A DNA stretch of 10,993 nt from Bacillota bacterium (GCA_023461495.1 JAEYLA010000013.1:1-10993), one strand, 5' to 3'. Shown: positions 1-7,184, counted from the first letter of the stretch. Numbers and translations are program-made. The notes: generated by a model from the sequence alone, not told the origin.

Positions 1-105
1 TTTGGCGAGCTGTTTTTCTGATACATGGCCTTCCGTATGCCTCTTTACGATTCGAAGCTTTTCTGCAAAACTCCATTTCCTAAACTTCTGTCCTTTGCTT
101 GCCAT
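1..105 (-). CDS. IS3-family transposase OrfA, N-terminal fragment
   Basis: The 35 visible residues begin MASKGQKFRKWSFAEKLRIV and continue into a predicted helix-turn-helix. This is the typical N-terminus of the OrfA DNA-binding subunit of IS3-family transposases (IS150-like helix-turn-helix), which recognises the terminal inverted repeats and is normally fused to the OrfB integrase by programmed frameshift. Both later steps lie outside the window. The start at 105 was chosen because the purine-rich stretch GGGGGGTGAGG precedes it. An in-frame ATG at 120 would add five residues, and the ribosome-binding stretch overlaps that ATG. The gene is cut by the window edge, so its intactness cannot be judged. 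Confidence 0.75.
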   Translation of the reverse strand, partial: MASKGQKFRKWSFAEKLRIVKRHTEGHVSEKQLAK

Positions 106-121
106 TTCCTCACCCCCCATA

Positions 122-162
122 TGAAAAGTAGACATCATCTTTTTGATAATGTCTACTTTCAT
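122..162 (-). repeat. Palindrome at the IS tip; possible read-through-blocking hairpin
   Basis: On the minus strand, GTAGACATTATC (5' arm) and GATGATGTCTAC (3' arm) pair around an AAAAA loop, with one G-T wobble. TGAAA outside pairs with TTTTCA with one bulged base. The total is about 17 base pairs. The structure lies between the IS end and the ribosome-binding region of OrfA. In several IS families, hairpins at this place limit translation or transcription of the transposase when transcription enters from outside. That role is inferred here. The outer arm presumably also serves as part of the terminal inverted repeat. Confidence 0.6.
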
Positions 163-226
163 GTTACAGGTTCAACCCATACCAGGGTGCGTTGCTTTTG
201 ATTGCTGTTATTGGGATACCATCCTC

Positions 227-694
227 TTATTCTTCTGCCGGCAAAACAAAATCTTCTGTGACGATCTCTTCATCTTCCGGGGCTGGTTCGACGGGTGCCA
301 CGATGAATTGGGATTGATACGCCTCTTCGGGAAGTCCCGCCAGCAAAGCGGGCAGGTTGATGATGATGCCATCCATGTTCTGCGGCAGGCGTAGTGTTAT
401 GGTGGTGAGCTCTTCATCGCCGCCCTTTTCCTGCGTGATTTCAAGCCTCATTGTGAAGTTGGGGCCGATGCAGGTTGCCATGCCTCTCTCTTTGTCGTAG
501 AGCTTCGCCACCTGTTCACCCTTGACAAATGCCACAACCTTGTAGGGCGTGGTATAGGTCTGCCCGTTGTATTCGATGGACTTGTTATCGAGATATACGG
601 TATGCCCTCTGCCGATAATGAACATGGCGGCCGCGATGAGGAGAAGAATCGCTATCGCGCCTGCCCGAAACAGGAGTTTGCGTGTTGCGCTCAT
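227..694 (-). CDS. Small membrane-anchored protein of an ABC operon (DUF6672-like)
   Basis: A 155-residue protein. The N-terminus carries basic residues (RK, R) followed by one hydrophobic segment at about residues 11-27, then GRGHTVYLDNKS. This suggests a single-pass membrane anchor with the rest outside the cytoplasm. The body is predicted mostly beta and soluble, and the C-terminal 20 or so residues are very acidic and proline-rich. There are no catalytic motifs. The shape and the GRGHTVxLDNK segment fit my memory of DUF6672, a family often encoded beside RbsC-type permeases, but this is not verified. The start overlaps the preceding permease stop by 4 nt (ATGA) behind a strong GGAGGAGGG site, so translation is probably coupled. 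It is the last gene of the operon. A plausible role is an accessory subunit of the transporter, which is inference only. No clear terminator follows before the IS end at 162. Confidence 0.7.
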   Translation of the reverse strand: MSATRKLLFRAGAIAILLLIAAAMFIIGRGHTVYLDNKSIEYNGQTYTTPYKVVAFVKGEQVAKLYDKERGMATCIGPNFTMRLEITQEKGGDEELTTITLRLPQNMDGIIINLPALLAGLPEEAYQSQFIVAPVEPAPEDEEIVTEDFVLPAEE

Positions 695-1824
695 TTTTTA
701 CCCTCCTCCAGCTGCGCCAATTTAAGCTGTCGGCCGACGTCGCCCTTGGCCCTGCGCTTTTTCGTTTCATACATGACAAGAGCCACCGTGATGACGCCAT
801 AGGAGATGAATACGCGGAAGTATTCACCGATCATGGAATCCCCTGTGATCTTCGCGCCCGCCGACGGTGCCACAATAAACATCACATGGAACAGGATAAC
901 GCCGAGGAACACATTGCCGATGGAGGCCTTGTCAACAGACGCGCCTCCGACGAGCAGCGCCGCAATACAGAACATGCCGATCTGCGAATGAGAATTGTAG
1001 GTTGACAGGTTGCCCATGTTCTGCAGGTAAAGGATCATGCCCAAACCGGCAACTACTGTGGACATGACGATGGAGATGATTCGCGTTTTCTCCACATTGA
1101 TGCCTGCATCGCGGGCGACATCCATATCCTGACCGACTGCCCGCATATCCTGGCCCAGCTTGGTCTTTTTGAACCATACGATAAACAGGCACAATAGACC
1201 GATGATAATGAAGGTAAGCACCGGTATTTTAGCGCCAAAGATATTGACAGAGAGTAGGTTATCCACAGATTGCCGCATATTCAGAAGGCTGACGGTGTTT
1301 CGGATACCGTAGCCTCTGGGCAGTTTGATGGCGGAATGGATGATCGGAATGATCGGACCCATCATGTAAAGGACGACCAGCTGGTAGATACCGTTCATAA
1401 AGAAACTGATGATATAGCTGGTGATCATTTCCCGTCCCTTGGCCCGGTTGAGGAACGTTCCGCAAAGAAGGCCGAGGCCGATGGAGATCGGAATCGAGAT
1501 GATCATGGCTAAGATCACGCCCGGAATCCCCCATATCTGCCAGTCGGCAACCAGTATCAGCCCGATCTCACCGGCCATAGCGCCGAGCGTCATACCGAAG
1601 TTGAGCCCCATGCCTGCCATGATGGGGATTAACAGGCTGAGAATCAGGAAAATATTTCTTCCCATTCTGGTAATGATCTCGTCCAGAAGATAGCCCGGGG
1701 AAAAACCGGAGATTGGGATGAATATGGCGCATATCAGCACAAACATCATCGGCACGGTGTTATTGCGCGCAAATCCGCCGAGCGTTTTGCCGATATTGAT
1801 TTTTTGTCCGTTCTTTTTACTCAT
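691..1824 (-). CDS. ABC transporter permease (RbsC/BPD_transp_2 family), second subunit
   Basis: A 377-residue, very hydrophobic protein with about eight to ten predicted membrane segments and a short basic cytoplasmic N-terminus (about 20 residues). The segment MGLNFGMTLGAMAGEIG near residues 72-88 corresponds to the conserved glycine-rich stretch after TM2 in RbsC/LivH-type permeases. A loop reading AVGQDMDVARDAGINVEKTR around residues 230-250 is the cytoplasmic helix expected to contact the ATPase. GGASVDKASIGNVFLG near the C-terminus is also characteristic of the family. The gene overlaps both neighbours by 4 nt (ATGA) and has an AGAGG site ahead of the start. It presumably forms a heterodimeric channel with the neighbouring permease. 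The substrate cannot be read from the sequence; related systems carry sugars, nucleosides or other small polar molecules. Confidence 0.9.
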   Translation of the reverse strand: MSKKNGQKINIGKTLGGFARNNTVPMMFVLICAIFIPISGFSPGYLLDEIITRMGRNIFLILSLLIPIMAGMGLNFGMTLGAMAGEIGLILVADWQIWGIPGVILAMIISIPISIGLGLLCGTFLNRAKGREMITSYIISFFMNGIYQLVVLYMMGPIIPIIHSAIKLPRGYGIRNTVSLLNMRQSVDNLLSVNIFGAKIPVLTFIIIGLLCLFIVWFKKTKLGQDMRAVGQDMDVARDAGINVEKTRIISIVMSTVVAGLGMILYLQNMGNLSTYNSHSQIGMFCIAALLVGGASVDKASIGNVFLGVILFHVMFIVAPSAGAKITGDSMIGEYFRVFISYGVITVALVMYETKKRRAKGDVGRQLKLAQLEEGKK

Positions 1825-2900
1825 CTTGACCTCTCCATCTTTCTGGTCAGAGCGTAGAGAATCATACCTTGGGAAACGACGATCCTGATAACTTCGCTCA
1901 TGTCCATACGAATCATGGAATTCATTACTGTCGGCGTCATTGTCACGATGCCCTGGAACAGGAACGTTCCGAGGATGACGTTTGCGATGGATGCCTTATT
2001 GACCGAAGCGCCGCCGATGAGTATCGCCGATACCGCGGGAAGCGCCATAGTGAACGGTGCCATGTACAGCTGAATGAATCCAAATCCCTGTTGATACACC
2101 AGAATGCCGATTGCCGCAAGCCAGGTGGACATCACGACCGAGAGCATTCTCGTCTTGTTTATATTGATTCCGGCCGCCTTGGCAAAGGATGGGTTTGAAC
2201 CGACTGCCGTCATAGCGGTGCCGGTCTTGGTGTGCAGGAATGCCCACATCGCAAGCGCAAGTACAGCAAAGAGCAGTATCGAGCCCGTGGGGATCGACAG
2301 CTTTCCAATGTGGATCTGCAGGAAGTTGGCCAAGACCTTGTCATAAAAGCCTTCCACTGAGATCGTGGTGCGGAGCCCGTTGCCGGACAGTCCCCAAACC
2401 ATGGTGGGGCTGCGATACGGCAGCAGGAGCCACATCATACACATGAAGGATACGGAGGAAAAGCCGACGTACGTGGCGATCATCATTTCGCCGCCCTTGA
2501 TCTTGTTGAGCAGCCATCCGTAGCCTGTGCCAAATAGCAATGCAAAAGGCGTTGCGATAACGATGGCCATCACAAAGCTCATGGCACCCGTAAAGCCAAG
2601 CTCAATGGACAGCGTAGCGCCGAGAAGCCCCGAAATGATGCCAAGCGGAAGACCAAAGTTCAATCCGCAGCCGGAATGGACCATCGGCACCATAGCCAAT
2701 ACGAGAATCGCATTCCAGCTGAACCGGTTGATCGTATTCGTCAGCTGCGTAGAAATATCCGCCCCGACGAACGGCGCTGCGATAAAGAGCAGCAAGAGGA
2801 ATCCCGCAATGATCAATCTCGGCAATCCAAAGCTGTGTATAAATTCGCTGATTTTATTCGTTTTTGTCTGTTCCAATGCATCAGTACCTGTTTTGCCCAT
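1821..2900 (-). CDS. ABC transporter permease (RbsC/BPD_transp_2 family), first subunit
   Basis: A 359-residue polytopic membrane protein, a clear paralogue of the next permease in the operon. Shared landmarks are GCGLNFGLPLGIISGLLG after the second or third membrane segment, the cytoplasmic coupling segment AVGSNPSFAKAAGININKTR, and GGASVNKASIANVILG before the last membrane helices. Two different permeases with one double-NBD ATPase gives the expected heterodimeric core. The start lies 10 nt after the ATPase stop and has an AGGGGGA ribosome-binding site. The stop overlaps the next start by 4 nt. Length is normal for the family. The substrate is unknown. Confidence 0.9.
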   Translation of the reverse strand: MGKTGTDALEQTKTNKISEFIHSFGLPRLIIAGFLLLLFIAAPFVGADISTQLTNTINRFSWNAILVLAMVPMVHSGCGLNFGLPLGIISGLLGATLSIELGFTGAMSFVMAIVIATPFALLFGTGYGWLLNKIKGGEMMIATYVGFSSVSFMCMMWLLLPYRSPTMVWGLSGNGLRTTISVEGFYDKVLANFLQIHIGKLSIPTGSILLFAVLALAMWAFLHTKTGTAMTAVGSNPSFAKAAGININKTRMLSVVMSTWLAAIGILVYQQGFGFIQLYMAPFTMALPAVSAILIGGASVNKASIANVILGTFLFQGIVTMTPTVMNSMIRMDMSEVIRIVVSQGMILYALTRKMERSR

Positions 2901-2910
2901 GCTGTCCCCC

Positions 2911-4500
2911 TTACTTTACCTGACTCAACATCAGCATACCGAAATCTTCCGACGAATCGGTTGACGGCAGGATGCCGGCGATTTTGCCGCCAGAGATGAT
3001 AGCGATCCTGTCGCAGGTCTGCCTGAGCTCCTCAAGCTCCGAGGAAACCATAACGACCGTAATCCCGCTTTCCCTGTTCAGCTTCTTAAGCGCATTCAGG
3101 ACAAGGGATTTGGCGCCTACATCGATCCCTCTCGTGGGTTCGGACACGAAAAGGAACTTGGGTTCTAGGGCAAATGCCTTGGCGAGACATATCTTTTGCT
3201 GATTGCCGCCGGAAAGTTCTTTGGCCTTCTGCAAAGGACCGATACATTTGATCATAAGTTCGTCGATGTATTTCTGCGTTACTTTGCGTATCGCTTTTTC
3301 ATCTCTCCACTTGATCAAACCGCCCAAATAGTTCTTAAGGAATTTATTTTGTATCTGCATGGCCGGGAACGCGATGTTCCACTCCAAAGTCTCGTCAAGC
3401 AGCAGACCGACGCCTCTTCTATCTTCAGAAACAAAAGCGAGCGAAGCATCCAGGCACTTTCTCGGATTGTTCAGCTCGAGCGCCTGCCCATCAAACTCCA
3501 CCGTTCCGCCGGCATCATAAAGCCCCATAATGCCGTTGGGGATGCCGAGCTTGCCCTGCCCTGCAAGGCCGCCGATCCCAAGGATCTCGCCTTCTTTGAT
3601 ATCGAGGTTGACGTTGCGTACCGTCTCACCGGGCATGTCCACCCAAAGCTTACGAATGGACATGATGACCTTGGCAGCAGGATCAATCCTTACGTCTGCT
3701 GTGGAGGCAGTACTGACGCTTCTGCCCACCATCCATTTTGAGATTTCGGCGACATTGGTTTCTTTTGCGGGGATATCTTTGACCACATAACCGTCACGCA
3801 TGGTCACAACCTTATCGCATACCGCCAGAATCTCATGCAATCTGTGCGTAATAAAGATCACGGCGATGCCGCTTGCGGCCATACCTCGTATGGAGCTAAG
3901 CAGCGCCTCCGCCTCTTTTTCTGTGAGCACGGCGGTCGGCTCATCAAGAATGAGCAGCTTGAGTTGATCCTTGCTGAGCTCTCTTGCGATCTCCGTAAAC
4001 TGCTTATGTCCGACCGGCATATCGCTGATGACCATATTCGGATCGATGCTGACGCCCATTTTTTCAATGGCCCGTTCGGCTCGTCCGGTCATCTCGTTGT
4101 AATCAAGGGTATTGAGCCGTTCTCCAAAAATCTCTGAAATAATATTTTTCTTCTTTGGTTCCCGGTTGAGCAGGATGTTTTCCGTGGTCGTAAATCCAGG
4201 GATCAGGGAGAATTCCTGATGAACCATGCCGATACCCGCCGCAAGCGCGTCAAAGGGCGTGGAGAATTCGTTCTTCTCGCCATTGATGAGAATATCGCCT
4301 TCGTAACCTCCGGTTTCCCTGATAACATCCATGCCGAAGAGAATCTTCATCAAGGTACTTTTGCCGGCTCCGTTTTCACCAACAAGACCAATGACCTCAC
4401 CTTTGTTCAGCGTGAGGTTGATGTCGGTTAAGACCTGATTGCCAAAGAAGTCCTTTTTAATATTTCGCATCTCCAGTAATGGAGGATTGTTATTTACCAT
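2911..4500 (-). CDS. Double-NBD ABC transporter ATPase (RbsA-like)
   Basis: A 529-residue ATPase with two nucleotide-binding domains in one chain, as in RbsA/MglA-type importers. NBD1 (about 8-250) has an intact Walker A GENGAGKST (41-49), Walker B LLILDEPT (182-189) and a His in the switch position (ITHR, about 218-221), but its signature is the divergent MPVGHKQ (161-167). NBD2 (about 275-520) has a perfect signature LSGGNQQK (429-436). Its Walker A is relaxed (GLAGQGKL, 311-318), the Walker B Asp is replaced by Ser (FVSEPTRGID), and the switch region is VSSE without His. One composite ATP site should therefore be competent and one degenerate, which is common in this subfamily. ATG at 4500 is preferred over the in-frame GTG at 4506 because a GGGGTG stretch is better spaced from it. 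The gene sits between the lipoprotein gene and the permeases. Confidence 0.92.
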   Translation of the reverse strand: MVNNNPPLLEMRNIKKDFFGNQVLTDINLTLNKGEVIGLVGENGAGKSTLMKILFGMDVIRETGGYEGDILINGEKNEFSTPFDALAAGIGMVHQEFSLIPGFTTTENILLNREPKKKNIISEIFGERLNTLDYNEMTGRAERAIEKMGVSIDPNMVISDMPVGHKQFTEIARELSKDQLKLLILDEPTAVLTEKEAEALLSSIRGMAASGIAVIFITHRLHEILAVCDKVVTMRDGYVVKDIPAKETNVAEISKWMVGRSVSTASTADVRIDPAAKVIMSIRKLWVDMPGETVRNVNLDIKEGEILGIGGLAGQGKLGIPNGIMGLYDAGGTVEFDGQALELNNPRKCLDASLAFVSEDRRGVGLLLDETLEWNIAFPAMQIQNKFLKNYLGGLIKWRDEKAIRKVTQKYIDELMIKCIGPLQKAKELSGGNQQKICLAKAFALEPKFLFVSEPTRGIDVGAKSLVLNALKKLNRESGITVVMVSSELEELRQTCDRIAIISGGKIAGILPSTDSSEDFGMLMLSQVK

Positions 4501-4540
4501 AGCCACACCCCAACATAAAACAAGATAGAAACAAAGAGGA

Positions 4541-4559
4541 GGGAGGATTGAGACCTCCC
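4541..4559 (-). terminator. GC-rich hairpin between lipoprotein and ATPase genes (attenuator candidate)
   Basis: On the minus strand GGGAGG and CCTCCC can form a six-pair GC stem with a 7-nt loop, followed by a U-rich but interrupted tract (TCTTTGTTTCTATCTTG). It lies in the 93-nt gap between the binding-protein stop and the ATPase start. Such hairpins often cause partial termination or protect the upstream mRNA, giving more binding protein than membrane complex. The U-tract is imperfect, so complete termination is unlikely. Confidence 0.4.
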
Positions 4560-4593
4560 CCCTGATTTACAAGGAACCGTTTGCGTAAGCGAA

Positions 4594-5862
4594 TTACTTG
4601 ATGGTGAAGTACTTCTCGGGAACCTCAACCTGGGCGGAACCCATGAAGCGGCCGGGATTACCCATGATGTAGGTATCCTGATAGACAAGGAAGGTGTTGT
4701 CGGACTTGACGCCCGTTTCAGCGTTGGTATAGCTGGAGCCGTTCCACTCCGCGTTCGGGGAGAATACCTGGTAAGCCTTTGCGACATCGTCGATATCGAG
4801 AAGCTCGCTCTCGCCATTGAGGACGTTCATAGCGTGCTGCGCAAGGCCTGCGGAGACGGTGTAGCCGTAGGAATATGCCCACGTACCGAATTTGCCCGCG
4901 CCGCCCTTTTCAACGACAGCGGCTTCAACCTTGGCAAGGATCTTCTCAAAGTCACCCGCTTCTGCGGTCAAGTCAAGACCCAGCGCGCCGGGATAACCCA
5001 TGAGAGGGGAGGGCAGGTCGGCTTCGATGAAGAATCCGCCGTACGCAAGGAGCTGCTTGAGCAGCGGCTCGGTGTGTGCATCGTTGGTGCAGAAGTAAGC
5101 GGCGTTCTTGCCATACTTCTCAACCCATTCGGGGACTTTCTCAAGAACATATGCCTGAGCGCCGGGAATACCGACATCGGAGGTCGGGTCGGGCGCGGTC
5201 TCGAGGACGAACTGCATGCCGAACTCTTCGCAGGCAGCCTTCATGATGGCAACACGGCGGCTCATCGTTTCATAAGCCATGTGCCGCGGGAAGGAGATAT
5301 GCACGAAGGTGTCGCAGCCCAGCTCATGGGCGGTACGGATGATCAGATAGCCGCGCGCAACGAAGTCGTTGTTGCAGACCAGGTCTGCCGCGCTGCCGAT
5401 TTCGGGGAGATCCTCATGAGATTCACCTGCGATGCAGAGGATGTCAGGCCTTTTTTCCTTAATTTTGCGGAACGCTTCCGTTGTGCCGGGAACGCCCTGA
5501 TTGACGATAATGGCCTTCATCTGCGGATCGTCAGAAAGGTTCACGATTGTCTGGATGGTGGTTTCAAGCTCCTCGGTGAAGTTGTCGGGATAGATGGCCA
5601 GCTTGACCATATCTTCGCCGTACTTTGCCTGGAACGCTTCGGCGCCGCGCCTGTCATCCTCAGACTGGGAGACGGAACCGGTTACGATACCAATGTGGTA
5701 GTCCGCGCTGGGCGCGGCAACATCCGGGGTGGCTTCTGCGGCGGGCGCTTCCGTCGTGCCGGGCGCGTCGTTCGTAGTTGCGGGCGGAGTGCTGGGCTGG
5801 CTGCAAGCCGCAAAGGAAAGAACCATTGCAACTGCAAGCAACATACTTATGATCTTCTTCAT
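4594..5862 (-). CDS. Substrate-binding lipoprotein of the ABC operon (DUF3798 family)
   Basis: A 422-residue exported lipoprotein. MKK is followed by a hydrophobic stretch and a lipobox VLSFAAC with Cys20 as the lipidation site, then a Pro/Thr/Ala-rich linker to about residue 50. The mature domain begins near DYHIGIVTGSVSQSEDDRRG, which I recognise as the start of DUF3798. That family resembles periplasmic binding proteins and is found with RbsA/RbsC-type transporters. It is the first gene of the operon, so it presumably delivers the ligand to the two permeases. The start at 5862 is preferred because the signal peptide then begins MKK behind GGGGGTAAGT; an ATG at 5874 would add MGVS. The ligand is unknown. 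Aromatic and acidic residues are plentiful in the domain, but none can be assigned to binding by eye. Confidence 0.85.
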   Translation of the reverse strand: MKKIISMLLAVAMVLSFAACSQPSTPPATTNDAPGTTEAPAAEATPDVAAPSADYHIGIVTGSVSQSEDDRRGAEAFQAKYGEDMVKLAIYPDNFTEELETTIQTIVNLSDDPQMKAIIVNQGVPGTTEAFRKIKEKRPDILCIAGESHEDLPEIGSAADLVCNNDFVARGYLIIRTAHELGCDTFVHISFPRHMAYETMSRRVAIMKAACEEFGMQFVLETAPDPTSDVGIPGAQAYVLEKVPEWVEKYGKNAAYFCTNDAHTEPLLKQLLAYGGFFIEADLPSPLMGYPGALGLDLTAEAGDFEKILAKVEAAVVEKGGAGKFGTWAYSYGYTVSAGLAQHAMNVLNGESELLDIDDVAKAYQVFSPNAEWNGSSYTNAETGVKSDNTFLVYQDTYIMGNPGRFMGSAQVEVPEKYFTIK

Positions 5863-5898
5863 ACTTACCCCCATTATGATTTTTTACCTTAGAATTCT

Positions 5899-5926
5899 AT
5901 CATACCATCTATTCTGATTTTATCAA
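5899..5926 (-). promoter_or_regulatory. Sigma-A promoter of the ABC operon
   Basis: On the minus strand TTGATA (-35, 5921-5926) and TATGAT (-10, 5899-5904) are separated by 16 nt. Each hexamer matches five of six consensus positions. It lies about 37 nt upstream of the chosen start codon of the binding-protein gene, in AT-rich DNA. Confidence 0.7.
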
Positions 5927-5982
5927 TCGCTTTTCATCATCTTACCATTATTTTCATTCAAAAAAATATACATTTTTCTTTT

Positions 5983-6001
5983 CGGTATTCATCCAATACC
6001 G
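5983..6001. repeat. Inverted repeat upstream of the ABC promoter
   Basis: CGGTATT and AATACCG form a perfect 7-nt dyad with a 5-nt spacer, centred about 65 nt upstream of the -35 hexamer of the ABC operon promoter. It could be a binding site for a dimeric regulator, or an unrelated small hairpin. It lacks a T-run on the minus side, so it is not a terminator for leftward transcription. Confidence 0.35.
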
Positions 6002-6248
6002 GGGTTCTTCGCCTTTCTAACCGGCGGCGATGGCATCTGCCACGGTTTGTTCTTAGCTTTTTTGAAATCAAAAGCCGCTCGTTTATACAATCCGGCTGCC
6101 CACTTTTTTCTATTTCAATCCAAGCGGGAGCGACACGCCAGAGCGCTTTCCAGATTGCCAACCACAACATTTTAATCCACGCTCCCATGTGGAGAGCAGC
6201 GATGTTTACGGCTCAATTTTCTAAAATTCTTGAACTGCATTTGCGTTT
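6001..6248. other. Gene-free interval with CRISPR remnant
   Basis: Between the LysR gene end and the ABC operon promoter there is no credible gene. A 76-codon reading frame here (5958-6188, minus) has no ribosome-binding site, and its N-terminal part is a translation of CRISPR repeats. The only structure seen is the CRISPR remnant and a small palindrome (6242-6257, TGCGTT/AACGCA, 4-nt loop) over the LysR stop codon, which has no following T-run. Confidence 0.6.
6112..6200 (-). CRISPR. Degenerate type I-C CRISPR array remnant: two repeats, one spacer
   Basis: On the minus strand the first unit (6200-6169, 32 nt) contains CATGGGAGCGTGGATTAAAAT, and the second (6134-6112, 23 nt) reads GTCGCTCCC, then GCT, then TGGATTGAAAT. 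Both match the known type I-C repeat pattern GTCGCxCCC...GGGxGCGTGGATTGAAAT. The first has a decayed 5' arm. The second lacks about 9 nt, including most of one stem arm. Between them lies a 34-nt unique segment (6135-6168), the normal spacer size for type I-C. Reading through this DNA gives the peptide pattern GAWIK...VAPAWIEIE, the familiar false translation of I-C arrays. A much weaker possible third unit lies around 6062-6082. No cas gene is in the window, so the array is probably inactive. Confidence 0.6.
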
Positions 6249-7160
6249 TCAAACGCACTTTGGTTCCTTGATTGCAGACGTGATGAAATTTCGTTCCGCC
6301 GCGCTAAGATGCTTGTCTTTCTTATAGGCAAGGTAGAGGGTTCGATAATACTCTTTGGCGTCCAATTGAAAACGCAACACCGTTCCGGCTGCAATCGCAT
6401 CTTCCGCGGCGCGCTCGGAAAGAATCGTTATTCCCAGGCCGTTGATAACTGCCTTTTTGATGGACTCCATGTCGCTCATATAGGCGACAACGGGCAGGCT
6501 CGCCGGATTTATGCCGATATGCGTCAGGTATTTATTGATTTCATTGCGCGTGCCTGAACCGGGTTCGCGCATAATCATCGGGTAGCAGAGCAGATCCCTT
6601 CCAAGGGCGCCATCCCTCTGTTTGGTTAAGAATTCTTCGGTGCTGGGTGTAATCAGGACAAGGCGGTCCTTGCAGACCGGGTGGTATTGAAACAAGCGGG
6701 TTTCATACCGGGTGCCCATAAAGGCAAGCGCAACTTCACCGGACTTGAGCTTTTCCAACGCGAACGCGCTGTCGCCCTCCAGAACGGAAAACCTTGTATC
6801 GGGGGATTTGGCAACATAGGCCGCAATAAGCTGCGGCACCAAATACCTTGATGGAACCGTGGATGCTGCGATGGAAATGAAAGGTCGGCTGATTTCTTCC
6901 GTGCTGAATTCCTCTTGCATATTCCGGCACAATGCCAATATTTCTTTTGCTGAATTATAGACGCGCCAGCCCGCAGCGGTCGGCTCTGCGAGACGCTTCT
7001 CCCTGCGCTCCAGCAAAGGCGTCTTCAACACCGTTTCCAACTGCGCAATATGCGAACTTACGGTGGACTGGCTTAAATACAATACCTCCGCCGCTTTGGA
7101 AAAGCTGCGGTTTTCCACTATGTTCACGAATACTTCCAGTTGCCGAAGGCTGATGTCCAT
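6249..7160 (-). CDS. LysR-family transcriptional regulator
   Basis: A 303-residue regulator of normal LysR length. The N-terminal winged helix-turn-helix (about 3-62) includes SFSKAAEVLYLSQSTVSSHI, with the recognition helix near residues 30-40. The remainder is a two-lobed LysR effector domain (about 85-295), including REPGSGTRNEI around residues 190-200, a ligand-loop segment common in LysR proteins related to CysB and to selenium/sulfur-linked regulators. The start at 7160 was chosen because GGGG lies 9 nt upstream; ATGs at 7169 and 7175 would add two to five residues and lack such a site. It is transcribed divergently from the reductase operon at 7339, the usual arrangement for a LysR regulator and its target. 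The inducer is unknown. Confidence 0.9.
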   Translation of the reverse strand: MDISLRQLEVFVNIVENRSFSKAAEVLYLSQSTVSSHIAQLETVLKTPLLERREKRLAEPTAAGWRVYNSAKEILALCRNMQEEFSTEEISRPFISIAASTVPSRYLVPQLIAAYVAKSPDTRFSVLEGDSAFALEKLKSGEVALAFMGTRYETRLFQYHPVCKDRLVLITPSTEEFLTKQRDGALGRDLLCYPMIMREPGSGTRNEINKYLTHIGINPASLPVVAYMSDMESIKKAVINGLGITILSERAAEDAIAAGTVLRFQLDAKEYYRTLYLAYKKDKHLSAAERNFITSAIKEPKCV

Positions 7161-7184
7161 TGCTAGCATCCCCATTTTTTATTG

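Larger units (their letters stand above)
1..162 (-). mobile_element. IS3-family insertion sequence, left end (partial)
   Basis: This is the left end of an IS that continues beyond the window start. It is recognised by the start of an IS3-type OrfA gene (105 down to 1) and by a long palindrome at its tip (122-162). On the minus strand the proposed tip begins 5'-TGAAAGTAGACATT, which fits the usual 5'-TG terminus of IS3-family elements. The exact boundary is inferred, because the other end and any target-site duplication are not visible. The element is oriented with the ABC operon, so it sits at the 3' end of that operon. Confidence 0.65.

Noticed and set aside
3196..3741. A 181-codon open reading frame on the plus strand inside the ATPase gene.
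   Set aside because: Antisense to conserved NBD2 motifs, with no start signals. It is a shadow.
4834..5892. A 352-codon open reading frame on the plus strand, antisense to the binding-protein gene.
   Set aside because: It mirrors a well-supported lipoprotein gene with signal peptide, promoter and operon context. It has no ribosome-binding site and no recognisable domain; it arises from codon bias of the real gene.
5958..6188. A 76-codon open reading frame on the minus strand, possible small protein.
   Set aside because: Its first part is a translation of degenerate type I-C repeats (GAWIK, VAPAWIEIE), and there is no ribosome-binding site.
6242..6257. Palindrome TGCGTT-TTCA-AACGCA at the LysR stop as a terminator.
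   Set aside because: The stem is only six pairs and is not followed by a T-run on the minus strand.
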